From positions 12,793,826 to 12,857,825 of the forward strand of contig NC_051140.1 of the NCBI RefSeq assembly GCF_014839805.1: DNA of 64,000 nt, read 5' to 3'. Positions within the stretch are counted from its first letter, which is position 1. Each line of letters starts with the position of its first letter. The position numbers and the translations under genes are program-made. Positions 36,877-50,200 of this stretch are shown here, piece after piece. Source of the DNA: Manduca sexta. Its lineage: Eukaryota > Arthropoda > Insecta > Lepidoptera > Sphingidae. The notes under the pieces were generated by a model that was not told the origin of the DNA, ran no database searches, and worked only from the letters and a program-made list of their open reading frames with translations.

Positions 36877-39800
36877 CTGAAATTAAAAATAAAATATAGT
36901 TAATTTAAAATTTTATATTATAAGTAACTGACGTTTAAAATATTACTCCATCATTAAAGTAAAAATTATAACCTTGGCGGGACGGCAGTCAGACGGATAG
37001 CGCATATGTTCACGAGAGCACGAGCCCCGGGAAGCCCACAGACTTCCGTTGGCTGTATTTGCGCCATTCCAACTTCCGCCACCCGCCATGCCCATCTGGA
37101 AAGTATAACGTAAATTTCGCTTGACTACGCCATAAAAAGGGTATATCAACGTGTATGGATGTTTGAGAGTACCTGATAGTGAGGCCACATCTGCGGATCA
37201 CAATAAGTTGGCCCTCGATTGTTCATACCGCATTCTAAGGGAGGCTGAAAATACAATTAATTCGATTATCAAAATTGTCTTATTCGTTGAATCGTCATAA
37301 TATATGTATTCTAAATAATAAAGGATTGTACGTAAATAGTGTGTTATTTTTTATCTAGATTTCATTAGTATTTTATATTTAAAATAATAATCAATGCAAA
37401 AATAAGATACTAAATATATCTTTTCCATAGTAACATCTTTTTTGACTAGAAAAATTCTGTTTAGGATATTGAATCTCCGCTGGCTCGACCAACTCGATAT
37501 TTACTAAAATAACCTTGGCTCAACCCGTACCCGGGTCTAAATATATGGATATAGCCTTTCAAATCGCCAAACGAGTTTGGAAGTCCCCTTAATAGTAACT
37601 ACATCTTTAACATTCTTTGGCACTACTCGCACCTTAAAGATGCACAAAAATATACATTATATACGCATGCCGCATATTCCTCGCTACAAAACCGTAATAT
37701 TTTGTGATTTCAGTTATTTACCTCTCACGACAGAAATACCTGACAAAAGCATCATCTGCGCTCTGAAACGGAAGACCCATACAATCACCAACTTTCGGGT
37801 TTGAAAGTACACGGGATTAAGTAGTTTCTAGTCGCTTTGGCGCTCTTCCACGATTACACGTTTGATGTCAACGATCACGTACATAACCTCAATATGGCGA
37901 CCACTAGTGGCGAAGAATGAAATTTTCCGAAAGGGAACCGACACTACATATAAGTAATAATATGCATAAATGCGCTCTACAAACTAATGATTATAATTAG
38001 ATTTTAGATAAATTACGAAAGGGAAGCCGGTAGGAATCGAATTATATGGACCTTTCGCCACTGGCGACCATCGCTGATATTAAAGCCGTTAGAGAAAGGT
38101 CTCTATCGATGACTCTTCTGACAGCGCTATAATCTTCGGCGCGCATTAATTACATAGAAAGAGGCAAAGAGGGGGTTAAAGCGTCCCCTTGCAGCAGTGG
38201 TCACAATATGGGCTAATAGAAGTAGGTACTATCCGAAATATCTTTGGCCTATACATTTCAGTCGGCATTTAGTCTATCTATAATTTCTTTTTAATTTTAA
38301 ACCAATAATTATTCTATTTATTGGAAAAATTCTTTTATTATAAGGATATCCATATATTCAATGCAGTATAATTTGTTGTACATTTTATTTTTCTATCTTT
38401 GGCAAGGCGCAGTTTGCGCGTCTGTCAGAGCAGGGATCATATTTTATTTGTCATGTAAACATATACAAATCTTGTTGCTATGACAACAAAGAATATTTTG
38501 CACGCTATTTCGACATATGGTATCATCAGTGGATAATAATTTTCTAACAAGGTAAATATTTATTACTATTTACATCATACCACATCCTTAATACATTTAA
38601 ACAATGGCTTGGTATAAATAATATAAAGGAAATAACTTCAAACGTAGACATTTGAACACTTTACAAAGTTTGTAAGGAAGCGCGCGAACAATCGGCATAG
38701 TAGATACTAGCTAATGTTTAGTGTAGTGGATACATGGATGCGGGCGCGTTGAATGCGGGGGGCGTTGGCGATGGCGTTGCCGCCGCGATCGATCTCTCTA
38801 GCTCCCTGTGCATCATGCCGTTGCACCAAAGGCATTCCTCACCCGATATCGACAACCCTACCGGCTATTTACTCATTATTAAAGACGATTATCTACTTAA
38901 TATAAGCAGTTTATGCATAGAAAAATAAAAAATACATATAACTGTTATTGTATTAATACATCATAATTATAAAAAATACACACTCAATTTTAATTACAAA
39001 CCATAATTTTTATAAAATTATGATCCCTCTAATATTTCTGTGTTGTGCTGCTACGAGACTGCTACGAGCCCTACATTGGTGGCGCTACGCCGTGCCGCGG
39101 GCCGCCGCCGTGAGTTTATACAATACTTTCAGATAAAATACTTTAGAAGGACTTTCAAAGTTTTATCATACAAAAATTAGAAAAGATCAGGTTTGTAAGA
39201 ATAAAATTATTGAAATTAATTAAGATATGAGATTGTTTTTTTTATATGACTGAATGTTTAGTAAATATAACTTTTCTCGCTAATGATGCAAAAAATAAAA
39301 ATCCGTCGCAGAATTCTTGAGGAAGCGCTTAGATACTCGAAACGAGACATGCATTCCCACGGATGTGAACTTTGAGGAGTAACAAGAACTACTTGTGTAT
39401 GGAAGTGATACATAGAATAGTGAGGGGAAATTTGCTGAGGCTAACTATCGAGCGGCAGCCGGCAAGCGAGGAGCGCGCGGCGCGAACCACGTGACTTATC
39501 GATCAGCGCGGCGCCCACGACACTCGGAAAAATCAACCGCTGACAGCTTTCATAGGCCACCTCCACCTCTCGGCACAACACCCCCCTCCGTCGCGTCCCC
39601 GCCGCGCCCCCGCCGCGCCGCCACCGACGCCATGCCCCGCGCCGCAGCGCCGTCCCCGCCCTCATTAGCGCCTTTGTGACGCTCACTTGTCTCGTAACAT
39701 GACGCCGTAATGATACCACTTTCGACTTGATTATTCGTTAACATTCAACATACTAACATATCTCATTCCGAAAAATTCCCCTACTACAGGACTAGTGTCC

Positions 39801-42800
39801 AAATGCCAATGTCGGATCTTAAAAGTTATATTATTGTTTAATAAAACTTATAAACCAGTAATTCAGTTATTATCTATTAATGATCTTATCCTTTAAACTT
39901 GATAAATTCCTTTCATTCTATGAATTTCAACGCCTTTTTATTCTTTTTGATTTTAAGTAACTGTAAAACTTCTTACTTAAGTGAATTTAACACGTGTTTT
40001 AAACAATAAAGTTTTGGAATTTTTACAAAATTTTTCCTATATCAATATGAACCTTACGTAGAGGGCATAGAGATCATAACACGTATTCAACAGCTAAAGG
40101 ATGGGTGAGGATTCAGCTGTTCTCTGACAGTGACCTACATAATTTTAACTGATCGTTTCGATTCGCAATGACCGCATTTCAATTAGGAGCCCGTAAATAA
40201 TTCAATTACAACCAAAAGTTAAATGCAAAGGTTTTCGTTGGAAATTATGTTGTTTTTACTATTAAGACAGTATTAAAATAGGCACAGTATTGCCTATTAT
40301 TAAATATTTTCGATAATTTTGAAAATATTGAGCTGTAACCTAAAATCATAATGATATTACACTTATAATTATAATTAAATTTACCTAAGATTTAGTATAA
40401 AGCACAAACAAATTAGAGAAAAAAGATTGCGAAATAAAATTGACTAATATGTTTTCATAAAACTTTTTGATAATAACTTATATTATCTCTTATCAGTATT
40501 CACTCTAAGAAATGTACAAAAAGCGTTAAATGTAGAGAAAAGGCCATGCAGGAACTTATCCAGAATAAATCGTGTAAATACTCAACCAAAGTATTTCCTC
40601 AAGACGTTCCCAACTCAAACATCAAAAGGTACGAATGCAAGATATTTTTATATAATTCAGTTCTTTTAAATATTAATTATATAAGTTATTTTATATTGAT
40701 GTCCCCGGTGCCCGACGGAACATATATATTAATGAACGCCTTACACAAGATAACCGGCAATTATTTCGTAATGCGCGTCAACGTTGTAAAGTGGCAGGCT
40801 TCAATTTCTGCTGGACTAAAAATGGCTCCGTTTACATTCGAAAGCAGGAAGGAAGTCCAGCTATTATTATCAAGAACATGGACGAGCTACTCCATCTTGT
40901 GGAACGTGTTCCAAAGAAATAGTTTCTCCTCGTATAGATTTTTTCCCATGCATGCAAAGATAAATTTTGTTTATTATTCTATTTGCTTAAAATTATTAAC
41001 CTTAATTAATAATCCTATGCTCTTGTTTTTATTAAAAATTAAACATAATAAACACAGATATAGAGAAATGGTGCTAACTCACACAAATTCACACGATACA
41101 TATACATTACTATCACACATTACACCTATACACAGTCCTAAAACCGGCAAAACGTTGTGCTTTACAACTAACAACTACTTCTTCCGCAATGATAGTCCGG
41201 GAATAACAACTATCTCACAACTACTGGCAACGACTAGAGTCGAATGTACCTATGAATCTGTTCTTATTTTATATAAACATGGCGTTACTTAATGTCTTGG
41301 AAGACATTGACAATTCTGTTTCGATAACGTGTCATTCTTTCGATTCTCCTGAGCTGTGTAAAGAATTTTTACTGGAAAATAAGTATAATTTCAAGATATT
41401 AACCCTCAACATAAGAAGCATAAATCGTAATTTTGATGATCTTTGCATTACACTCAACCGCTTCGACGCAAACATAGACATTATAGTACTGACTGAGTGC
41501 TGGTTATCAGAGGACTCTCCATTGGATCCTATACCGGGTTACTGTTTACATCGCTCGAGACGTCAACTTAATAAAAACGGCGGGATTGTCATATTTGTTA
41601 AAAACTCATATGAATGCTCTGTCTCACTTACAATAATTGAAGATGCTGACAGTCTGCTTGTAATTATAAATAAAAGCATAACAATTCTGGGTATCTATCG
41701 ATCCCCCTCAATAATTGAAATAGAATCATTCCTCCATTCACTTGATCATATCTTGGAAGACTTACATGATGTTGATCACTTCATCGTAACGGGTGACATG
41801 AACATTGATATTAATAATCCCTCTAATAATCAGGCAACTACATATCTATGCTTAATGGCGTCACATTGCCTACTTCCCGCTATTTCCAAACCAACGAGAG
41901 GACAGGCATGCCTGGATCACTTTTTTATACGGTCTTCAACATTATCAACCGGTTTGGTGTGTAGGTCTTCCATCACTGATCACGACATCATTATGGCTGG
42001 TCTATCCATGTCTAAAATGCAAACCAATCTTAAACGCCGTTGGCGTGTTAAGACAAACATTGATGAAGCTGTGGCTGAAACCATCAACTCTGACTGGTCT
42101 ATTGTTTTAAACGAACCTTCTTTAGAAAGAGCAATGTGGCATTTTAATACAATAATTAATAACCTGATAAGACGGCACACCTTTAAAGTAAGAATTAGCC
42201 GTAAATTTATAAATATCAAACCGTGGATTACACCCGGCTTAATCCGGTGTATGAAACATAGAGATAAGTTTCATATCGAAGCGAAAGCTTTTCCAAATGA
42301 TACGGTCCGTCAAAAAATTTACAAAAGGTACAGAAACTTCTGTAACAAGCTTTTGCGGAAACTTAAAATCCTGCATAATAGTAAACTACTCGAAGGAAAT
42401 CTGGACAACCCTAAAAACTTATGGAAATCAATTAAAGCTATCTGCCAACCGTCAAGCCGCCAAAAAGATGCCGATGAATTGCTAAAATGTGAACACGATC
42501 TTTCCTCCTCACTAAATTTTTGTAACCACCACTTTGCCACAGTGGGGAAAAACCTTGCCAATAACATATTAGTCAGACTTCAAGAGACTCAAGATTCTCT
42601 CAGAAAATCTCACAGACCTCAAAGATTAATGGCTCATTCTCTGCTCCTATATCCTACGGACGCCGTTGAGATTGTAAAAATCATATCTCACCTCAAAAAC
42701 GACAGCTCCCCCGGACAAGACAATATAATAATTCCTTTTATAAAGAAATGTCTGCCCTCCCTCCTAACCCCCTTAACCTACATATATAACCTAAGTTTAT

Positions 42801-44253
42801 CCCTGGGCGAATTCCCTGACTGTTGGAAGGTTGCTACTGTCTCTCCTATATTCAAAAATGGCAATAAGTTATCTCCAGACAACTATAGGCCTATTGCCTT
42901 ATTAAGTGTTCTGTCCAAAGTGTTGGAAAAAATTGTTAATAATCGTTTGGTGTCCTTTTTAGAGAAAAACAACCTTATATCGGATCGCCAATTTGGATTT
43001 CGAAAGGGTAAGTCGACAGAAGATGCCGTGACGCTTTTAGTCAATTCAGTATCATCTTTTGTTGAAAACGGTGAAAAATGTATCGGGGTGTTTCTAGATC
43101 TCGCAAAAGCGTTTGATACCGTCTCGGTCGACTTGCTCTTGAAGAAACTTGAAGCATCTGGTATTAGAGGCATTCCGTTAAAATGGTTCAATAGCTACCT
43201 CACAAATCGAAGGCAGTGTCTTAAAATTGGAGACATTATCAGTAATCAAATCCCCGTTGACTTTGGAGTCCCACAAGGCAGTATTCTCGGTCCTACCTTA
43301 TTTATTTTATATATGAATGACATACTTCACCAACCTCTGGATAATGCAAAAATAATTGCATATGCTGACGACACAGCAATTTTATTCCACGGGGATAGCT
43401 GGAATAACGCGAAGACATATGCTGAAGACGGGCTTATAAAAATTCAAAAAGCTCTCGACGTCAATCTTTTAACCCTTAATGTCCAAAAAACCAAATTTAT
43501 TGCCTTTTCCAAGACAGCCACTTCGAGCCCGCCCCAAGACTTTGTTTTAAAATTACACAATTGCTGCCCTTATGTCCCTAAATCAGTCGCCACGTGTAAT
43601 TGTAGCTTTGTCAGTCGCACACCAAAAATAAAATATCTTGGTGTCATAGTGGATGAAAACTTAAACTATAAACCGCACATAGCAGACCTCTCCGGGCGTC
43701 TAAGAAAGTTAATACATGTCATGAGGAAACTCAGAGACTGCTCTTCGCTGGATGTCTTAAAATTAGTATATGTTTCTTTATGCCAACCTATCATTCAATA
43801 CTGTATTACAGTCTGGGGCTCAGCTGGAAAAAGCTTCCTCATTCAAGCAGAGAGAGCTCAGAGGGCACTAATAAAAGTTATGCTTAGGAAGGCCTTTCGC
43901 TTTCCCACCGATGATCTCTATAATGTCTTCCCGGTGCTAAGAGTCCGGCACTTGTTCGTATTAAATGCCACACTCAAAACACATCGCCAAGTTAAGTGCC
44001 GTTCTGACTATGGTGAATTGACGGCTAGGCGAACGTATAGATTCCCACTAACGATTACCAAGTCTCAGTTAGCTAGACGCTGTCCGAGTTTCTCACTGCC
44101 TTATATCTACAATAAAATTATTAGAAACTGTGATATAAAAGGCAAAAGTAACTTTGCTTGCAAAAAAATTGTAAAAAAATGGTTACTTCAACTGTCATAT
44201 GCTGATGTTGAAAAGCTGCTAGAGTAAGACCGAGCTCACTCTGGACACACACA

Positions 44254-44295
<42 letters not shown>

Positions 44296-47200
44296 TGCTC
44301 ACATAATTCCTCTCACGCCAACCACTCTCTCATCACTAAGTAATAACTAACTAGCCTTAAAGTAATAAATTTATGAATACTACTACCAAAAAAACTATGT
44401 TGCACTTCATCTTAGTATTAATTTTCTTTTGTTTTTGTAAATATTGCCCTGTTACTCCGTACCCATGAAACCCAAAATACAGGTCTCACCACCTAGTTTG
44501 GGTCTCGCTGTAATTCATTTCTAGTACTACTAAGGTAATTGTAATATTGTATAAGATGAACTTATTGTAAAAACTGTTGTGTTTGGCAAATAAATAAATA
44601 AATAAAATAAAATAAATAAAAATAAAATAAATAAATTTAAAATAGATAAAATATAGTACTATATTTTTAAAAGAAGAAATGCCTAAATTTGCTTTATATA
44701 GTTTAACTAAGTATATTTAAAATATACCTTTCGATATTCAAAATAGACATCAATGCTAGAATTTGGTTTAGATAGAAGGAGATAAAACAATACCAGTTTT
44801 TAAAGGCAACTACACTACACCCTGCATCAGGCTGACGTAATTTACCTAGCATGAATAGTGGCCTAGACGGTCTTCATTTAAGAATCTCCAACAAAAAACA
44901 TCGTAAACACTAGAAAGTATCCAGTCCACAACAATTATCGATACGCTAATTATAATGGACTGGATATAATAATATAAAATTTAATGGTTAAGTTAACAGT
45001 GGCGATGCGAAAAGTACTCCGACATAACATATAGGTACTAATGGCATGCCCAAATCGTTTTGATAATAGTCAGATTTTATATAAATTATAAAAAGAAAGC
45101 CGGCAAGAATCGCGTTGTATGGAGTTTTCGCCACAGCTAGTTAATGTCACGGTAAAATCAAATTTGTAGAAACTAGGAATTTATGATTAAAAAAAATATT
45201 TTTAAACTATTAAAACTCATAATGTTTCAGAAACAAGATTGTATTTGCAGACTTTACAGAAGTTTCTGCAGGGTTCATCATTTGAATAACAAGAGACGTA
45301 CCGAAAAAAAGGTTAATTTATGTGCAGTATCCGTTCATTCATAGAATATAACAAATAATAATTGAACACTTTTAAAACATGCAAGCATTGTTTAAAATTT
45401 TCTAAATTTTATGTTTCATGTCTCTCTTGTGAAATCTACGAACGTTTCAGGTAGCGATCAATCCCGGGAACGCGGTCACCCTTTAAATGACCGCACGGCC
45501 CTTTAATTTAATAAATTGTTAATTTCTTATACTTTTATGTTATGACATACAGTGATTCAAACTCTACTAAACTATAATGTCTATGACTAGAATTGATTAT
45601 ATTTGTAAGGATTTGCGACAGAAGTTTCAACCTTAGTGCACGTTCTGAGTTGTTGGAACCTATACTATATTGTTCCAGATACCTACATAAATAAATAAAA
45701 ATTAGCTTTATTCGCAGCTTCGCTAATGTGAATAAAAATATTCCTTGCATAAAAAATAGTATCGATTGATAGATTTTAGTAAAAGACTAGAGACAAAAAC
45801 AGATTAAATTATGATCTTGATCTATGAGCAAGAAATATAAATAAATACTTAAAGAATAATCCCGGAATTAAAATATTCATAAACGCATTAAACAATGGAC
45901 CATTGATTTGCGACGAGTACTTGAACTAGTTGCATACATTTTTTATTCTGGCTAGAGCAGCCACAACACTCGCCAACTTTGCCGACAGAGCAGTTAAACC
46001 ATCCAAAACGACAACAACGATCAAATAAAAAAAAAACTTGTTTGATGTCACAAACGTGTGATCGCTTTGAACGGCGGTGGTGTTGCTACATATATTTTTG
46101 AATAACAGAAACTATGAGTTGATTTCGTAATAGTTATGACTTAATCTTTTTATAATTACTGTTATATGTGCGCATATCACTAATTGCAGACTAGAAACCG
46201 ATATTGATAGTTTGCGTTCTGCTAAACAACTTTTCTACTAGGGAATTTTGACAGTTTGCCCATCAACATGCAATTTTTCCAAGCTTTTGATGACGTGCAC
46301 CGGACGTTGCGTAAACTCCCTTAGTCGCATTCTAAAACGACCCGGAATGAGTTTCGGTAGCCACATACTAAAAAAGAAAAATTCGTTGATTTGTTTTTGT
46401 AGAACGTATTTTTTATCCCGGAAAATTGCACAAAGAAACCTTTATTTCGGAATAGTACTTTCACCCGGCCATAAATCAAGCGTAAACTAGTTATAGATAT
46501 ATACGTTAAATATATCAACTCAATATTATATTTTACTTCTTAGTGCGCAGATTTAAGATTTGTTCACAGAATTCAGTATTTTTTTCTGTTGACTTGAATT
46601 AGTTACAACGTAATGGTCAGCCCTTTTATGTTTTGGTATTTACACAAGTCACACGAGCCATCTTCGATAAGAAGTAGGTCATAAATCTTATGTGAGCGAA
46701 CCTCGAGATGACGACAAAATTAAAATAAGTAGACGCGCGTTGAGTTCTTTTATACTAATAACTTAAACTTGGAACTCTATCTTGTTAAACATTTTTTTAA
46801 CTGTCAGTTTGAGTTAAAATAAGAAATCTGGGATACCTATAGTTAAAAGAGTATCATGATAAAGATATTATATATCGTTTTATTTTTCTTAACTTCTCTT
46901 TACTGGAATTTCAGTCTCTATTATCGATCTTAGTCTGAAGTTAGTTTAAATGTTGACATCGTTTAATAATACTGACGGATTAATAGTTTATACCGGTCAT
47001 TCGATAACATATGTATGCTATTAATAAATTATGTAATTTCCTGTCCTCGCTACTAATACATACAAATTTCAATTATTTATAATGTTTATACACGGACATT
47101 GTTTATGTTATTTACTGTTGGTATGCTAATATTTATTATTTATGCAAGAGTATTGATTCACGATGATTTATAATATTGTTGTAATTTTACTACGTAATTA

Positions 47201-50200
47201 TTTATTGTTGTTTTATGTATTGTTATTTTATAACCCCAAATGTTTCTATCTATTCGTCTCATAGGACTATGATTTAAGAATATATAGTAGAGAGATATCT
47301 CAGTAATAGTGGTAATGTTCTATTTGTAGCGTTTCTCAAAATACATAAATAGTTACTACCCATGAATCTGCTCATGTATAATATACTATATTATACATAT
47401 AATATTTTATGCCCACATTAGCTCACGTCTTTATCTCCGACAAGTAAGATGTAGACAAAGGTGATGGTGTTACTCACAGTAGGCGGAAGTGGCAGATGGT
47501 GCACGGTGTTAAGCGCGCGCTGTTCTCGCCGCGCCAGGGCGCGCCGCACTCGCGCCTCCTTGCACGCGTACGCACCGTAATCTGACAACACATTTTACAT
47601 CAAATCGTGCCAATACTACTTCCTACAGTATATTTCCTTTTCTTATTTACTGTACATTTACGTATTTTGCTATTATGTTGCGGTGCAACTTGGTACCTTT
47701 GATTCTACTTTCTCATTCTCAGGATGTAATAAGGGTGTCAGTATTTTCATATCGCACATTTTGTATTACAACTTGAAGTTCTAATATGTAAGCCGTAAAG
47801 CGAATCTAACAGGTTTTAGTCTATGTACTCTGCAATTGCACTAGGGAGGTATATTATATTTATTGTATTCTAGATTACAAGAGTTGCAGTAGTAAAAGTT
47901 TTCAGTGGGATTTTTTTTTCTCAACTATGAGGTACGTATATACGTAAAACGTATATTTAATACCCATCACGTGACAATTATATAATTTAGAGTTGAGGAC
48001 CGTACTTTAGAAGCCAACCATTTGAAATGTATAATTATATATACAGAAGAAAAATATTATCATATTTTAACAATAATTTATTGTCATTTTGACTATATAA
48101 TTTTTTAATGTAGATATTGTTTCATTAATTTCGGCATGAAAATGCCACTAAAATTGTTAATTCTCTGCGTCTTCTCCTAAAGCACACATAATTTAATTTG
48201 AAAACAACACTGTCAGATAGAATTTTATAAGGAATATTTAGAATGTTAACAATTGAAAAAAAAATATGGATTGATTTGTTACAAAAATTATTCGTAAATC
48301 TTTGCGTATTAACTCAGAACCCCCCCTCCCCCACCACCATAACTTTTGCGCCATAAATTTATGAACAAATGCTCAAGGTTGTTTGCCTGAGGGAATGTCT
48401 TAAAGGGATACATAACGACTAAATCGTATATCAGTCTATAATATTTTAAGATTATATGTTCAATATTGGTATCTCCTTACGCTAAGACGAAATAACAGGT
48501 AAACAAAAATTAAAGTCAATCAATAAAAGGGTAACCTTTTAGTAAAAGTTATTTTAGAGAGTTTTCTCTAGCATTTTTTTTAGAATAAAGTCATGTCAAC
48601 CAAGCTTTAAACGTAGTAAACTTTAGGAATTCGCACTTCCCAAAATAAAGATGTTTAACTACTGGACGACGTTTACTTACTGATAAATAACTAGAGGTTT
48701 CAGTTTAAAAATCATTAAACTTATTATATGCAGATATGTCAATGCTGAAATAAAAGTCCTTTTTTACAGTATTAGGGAAAGTTACAACCAGTATGCTCAT
48801 CGCATACTACTTATATTATTATTTAACGTATATTTTTGACTGGTCATAAACTAATAAGTAGGAATTGTATAAATCAATGAAATATTCACGTATCATAAAG
48901 TATCATTAATGTAATCGAGATATAAAACTCATTCTACCCCGTACTGCAGCATCCATTAAGACATTTAGAGAAATTTATATACAAATTGTTATTGTTGTGT
49001 TAAATTGCATGAAAAAATATTTGCATATTCATTAATCATTGAACCGACTTGGGGTGCTTAATGTGAGATCTGAAGCGTGGCGGTAAACAAAACATGAGCT
49101 CATTCGAGTTTTGAAGTATAGCTGTAAGGATGACCATTAGAGAAATATTGCGGGACATGAGCACGGCGCGGCGTTACATGCTCACGTAGCGCCGCGCACG
49201 TCGCACGTATACCAAGTTTGCAGTGAATTGCGACGCGGGCGTTAGTACCCCGGTCAATATGTAGAGTGGCTGTACTGTGCAGGCGATCAATCGCGCTGCG
49301 GTACGGGACGTTAGGGGTGCGCGGGCAGCGCGGGCGCGGCGGGGCGGTCGGGTGCCGGGGCGCGGGCCGGAGGAGCGGGGCGCGCGCCGCGCGGCGGGGC
49401 CGTGACCACCTGTAGCGTGCCACCACCGCCGCCCGTCGCCCGCCGCCGCCGCCCGCTGCCTCTGACATCGACACGTGACGTCGACGCCGAGAAATCCGCC
49501 CAAACGTAAACATTAATTCTTACTTCATTCTTCATTGTTCAGAATGTCGGCTCGCGCCACGCGCGCGGATTCCGATCTCTCTCTGTATTGGTAAACAAAT
49601 TTCAGGTGGACGCGCGCCGGATTCACTGCTGCACGTATATTATGATATCTGAACCGTCAACTGACTTTTATGTACGTATACGTGGGAACTTGTACGATGT
49701 TTGTAATTAAATTATGTTCAAGGAATTAGTTACGGTGTAACGAATATGGATGTCTGATGTATATACTCTTTTTGTTATGCAATCATGAATATTATTTGTA
49801 CATGCTTTATTGTGTGTATACACATCTGTAGTACAAATTACACATAAATATAATTGGGGTGTAATGTCAAAATAATAGCTTTTAATTTATATCAGTTATA
49901 TGAATATTTCACGGCAGTCTGTACCACACACAAATCAGTTTTTAACTTATTTGCCTTTTGTTTGTTTCGACTAATTTCCGAAACGAAAGGCTGGCTTGAT
50001 TACGTTTATTTGAACTTACTTCAAACTCCGGCAATTTTTTATGTCTAAAAAAAATAATTCTTTATATTAACGACAAAATCTGATTTAGGTGGAACTTTTG
50101 CTGATAGTATGGTAAATTAATTTATATACGGGAAAAGACCTAGGTAAATAAGGATGGAGTCTCATGTATAATTTGGTTCGAAATATAAAACAAACCCGGA

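Larger units (their letters stand above)
40698..44640 (+). mobile_element. CR1/Jockey-type LINE, nearly complete, with intact ORF2
   Basis: Contains the end of ORF1 (40698-40922), a 356-bp spacer, an unbroken ORF2 (41279-44227), a (CA)n-bearing 3' UTR and an AAATA-rich tail (44590-44640). Endonuclease (APE) and reverse transcriptase motifs are all present. The 5' end is truncated within ORF1, and no target duplication was found. It sits in an intron of the minus-strand gene in opposite orientation, the orientation usually tolerated. Confidence 0.9.
37245..47477 (-). other. Second intron (10.2 kb) of the Tyr-rich gene
   Basis: Contains two copies of one MITE, GC-rich patches at 38734-38850, 39020-39110 and 39430-39690, and a sense-opposed LINE (40698-44640). 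The remaining sequence (45.2-47.4 kb) is AT-rich with nothing recognised. Confidence 0.6.

Noticed and set aside
40546..41292. 248-codon frame before the LINE ORF2
   Set aside because: It crosses the ORF1 remnant in a different frame and the spacer; the real ORF1 motif is in the frame ending at 40922. The first 40 codons are open in their own right but match nothing I know.
49100..49535. Overlapping minus-strand frames of 74-137 codons
   Set aside because: Composition effect of the CpG island; the frames disagree with each other and none joins exon 2 of the Tyr-rich gene with a convincing donor.
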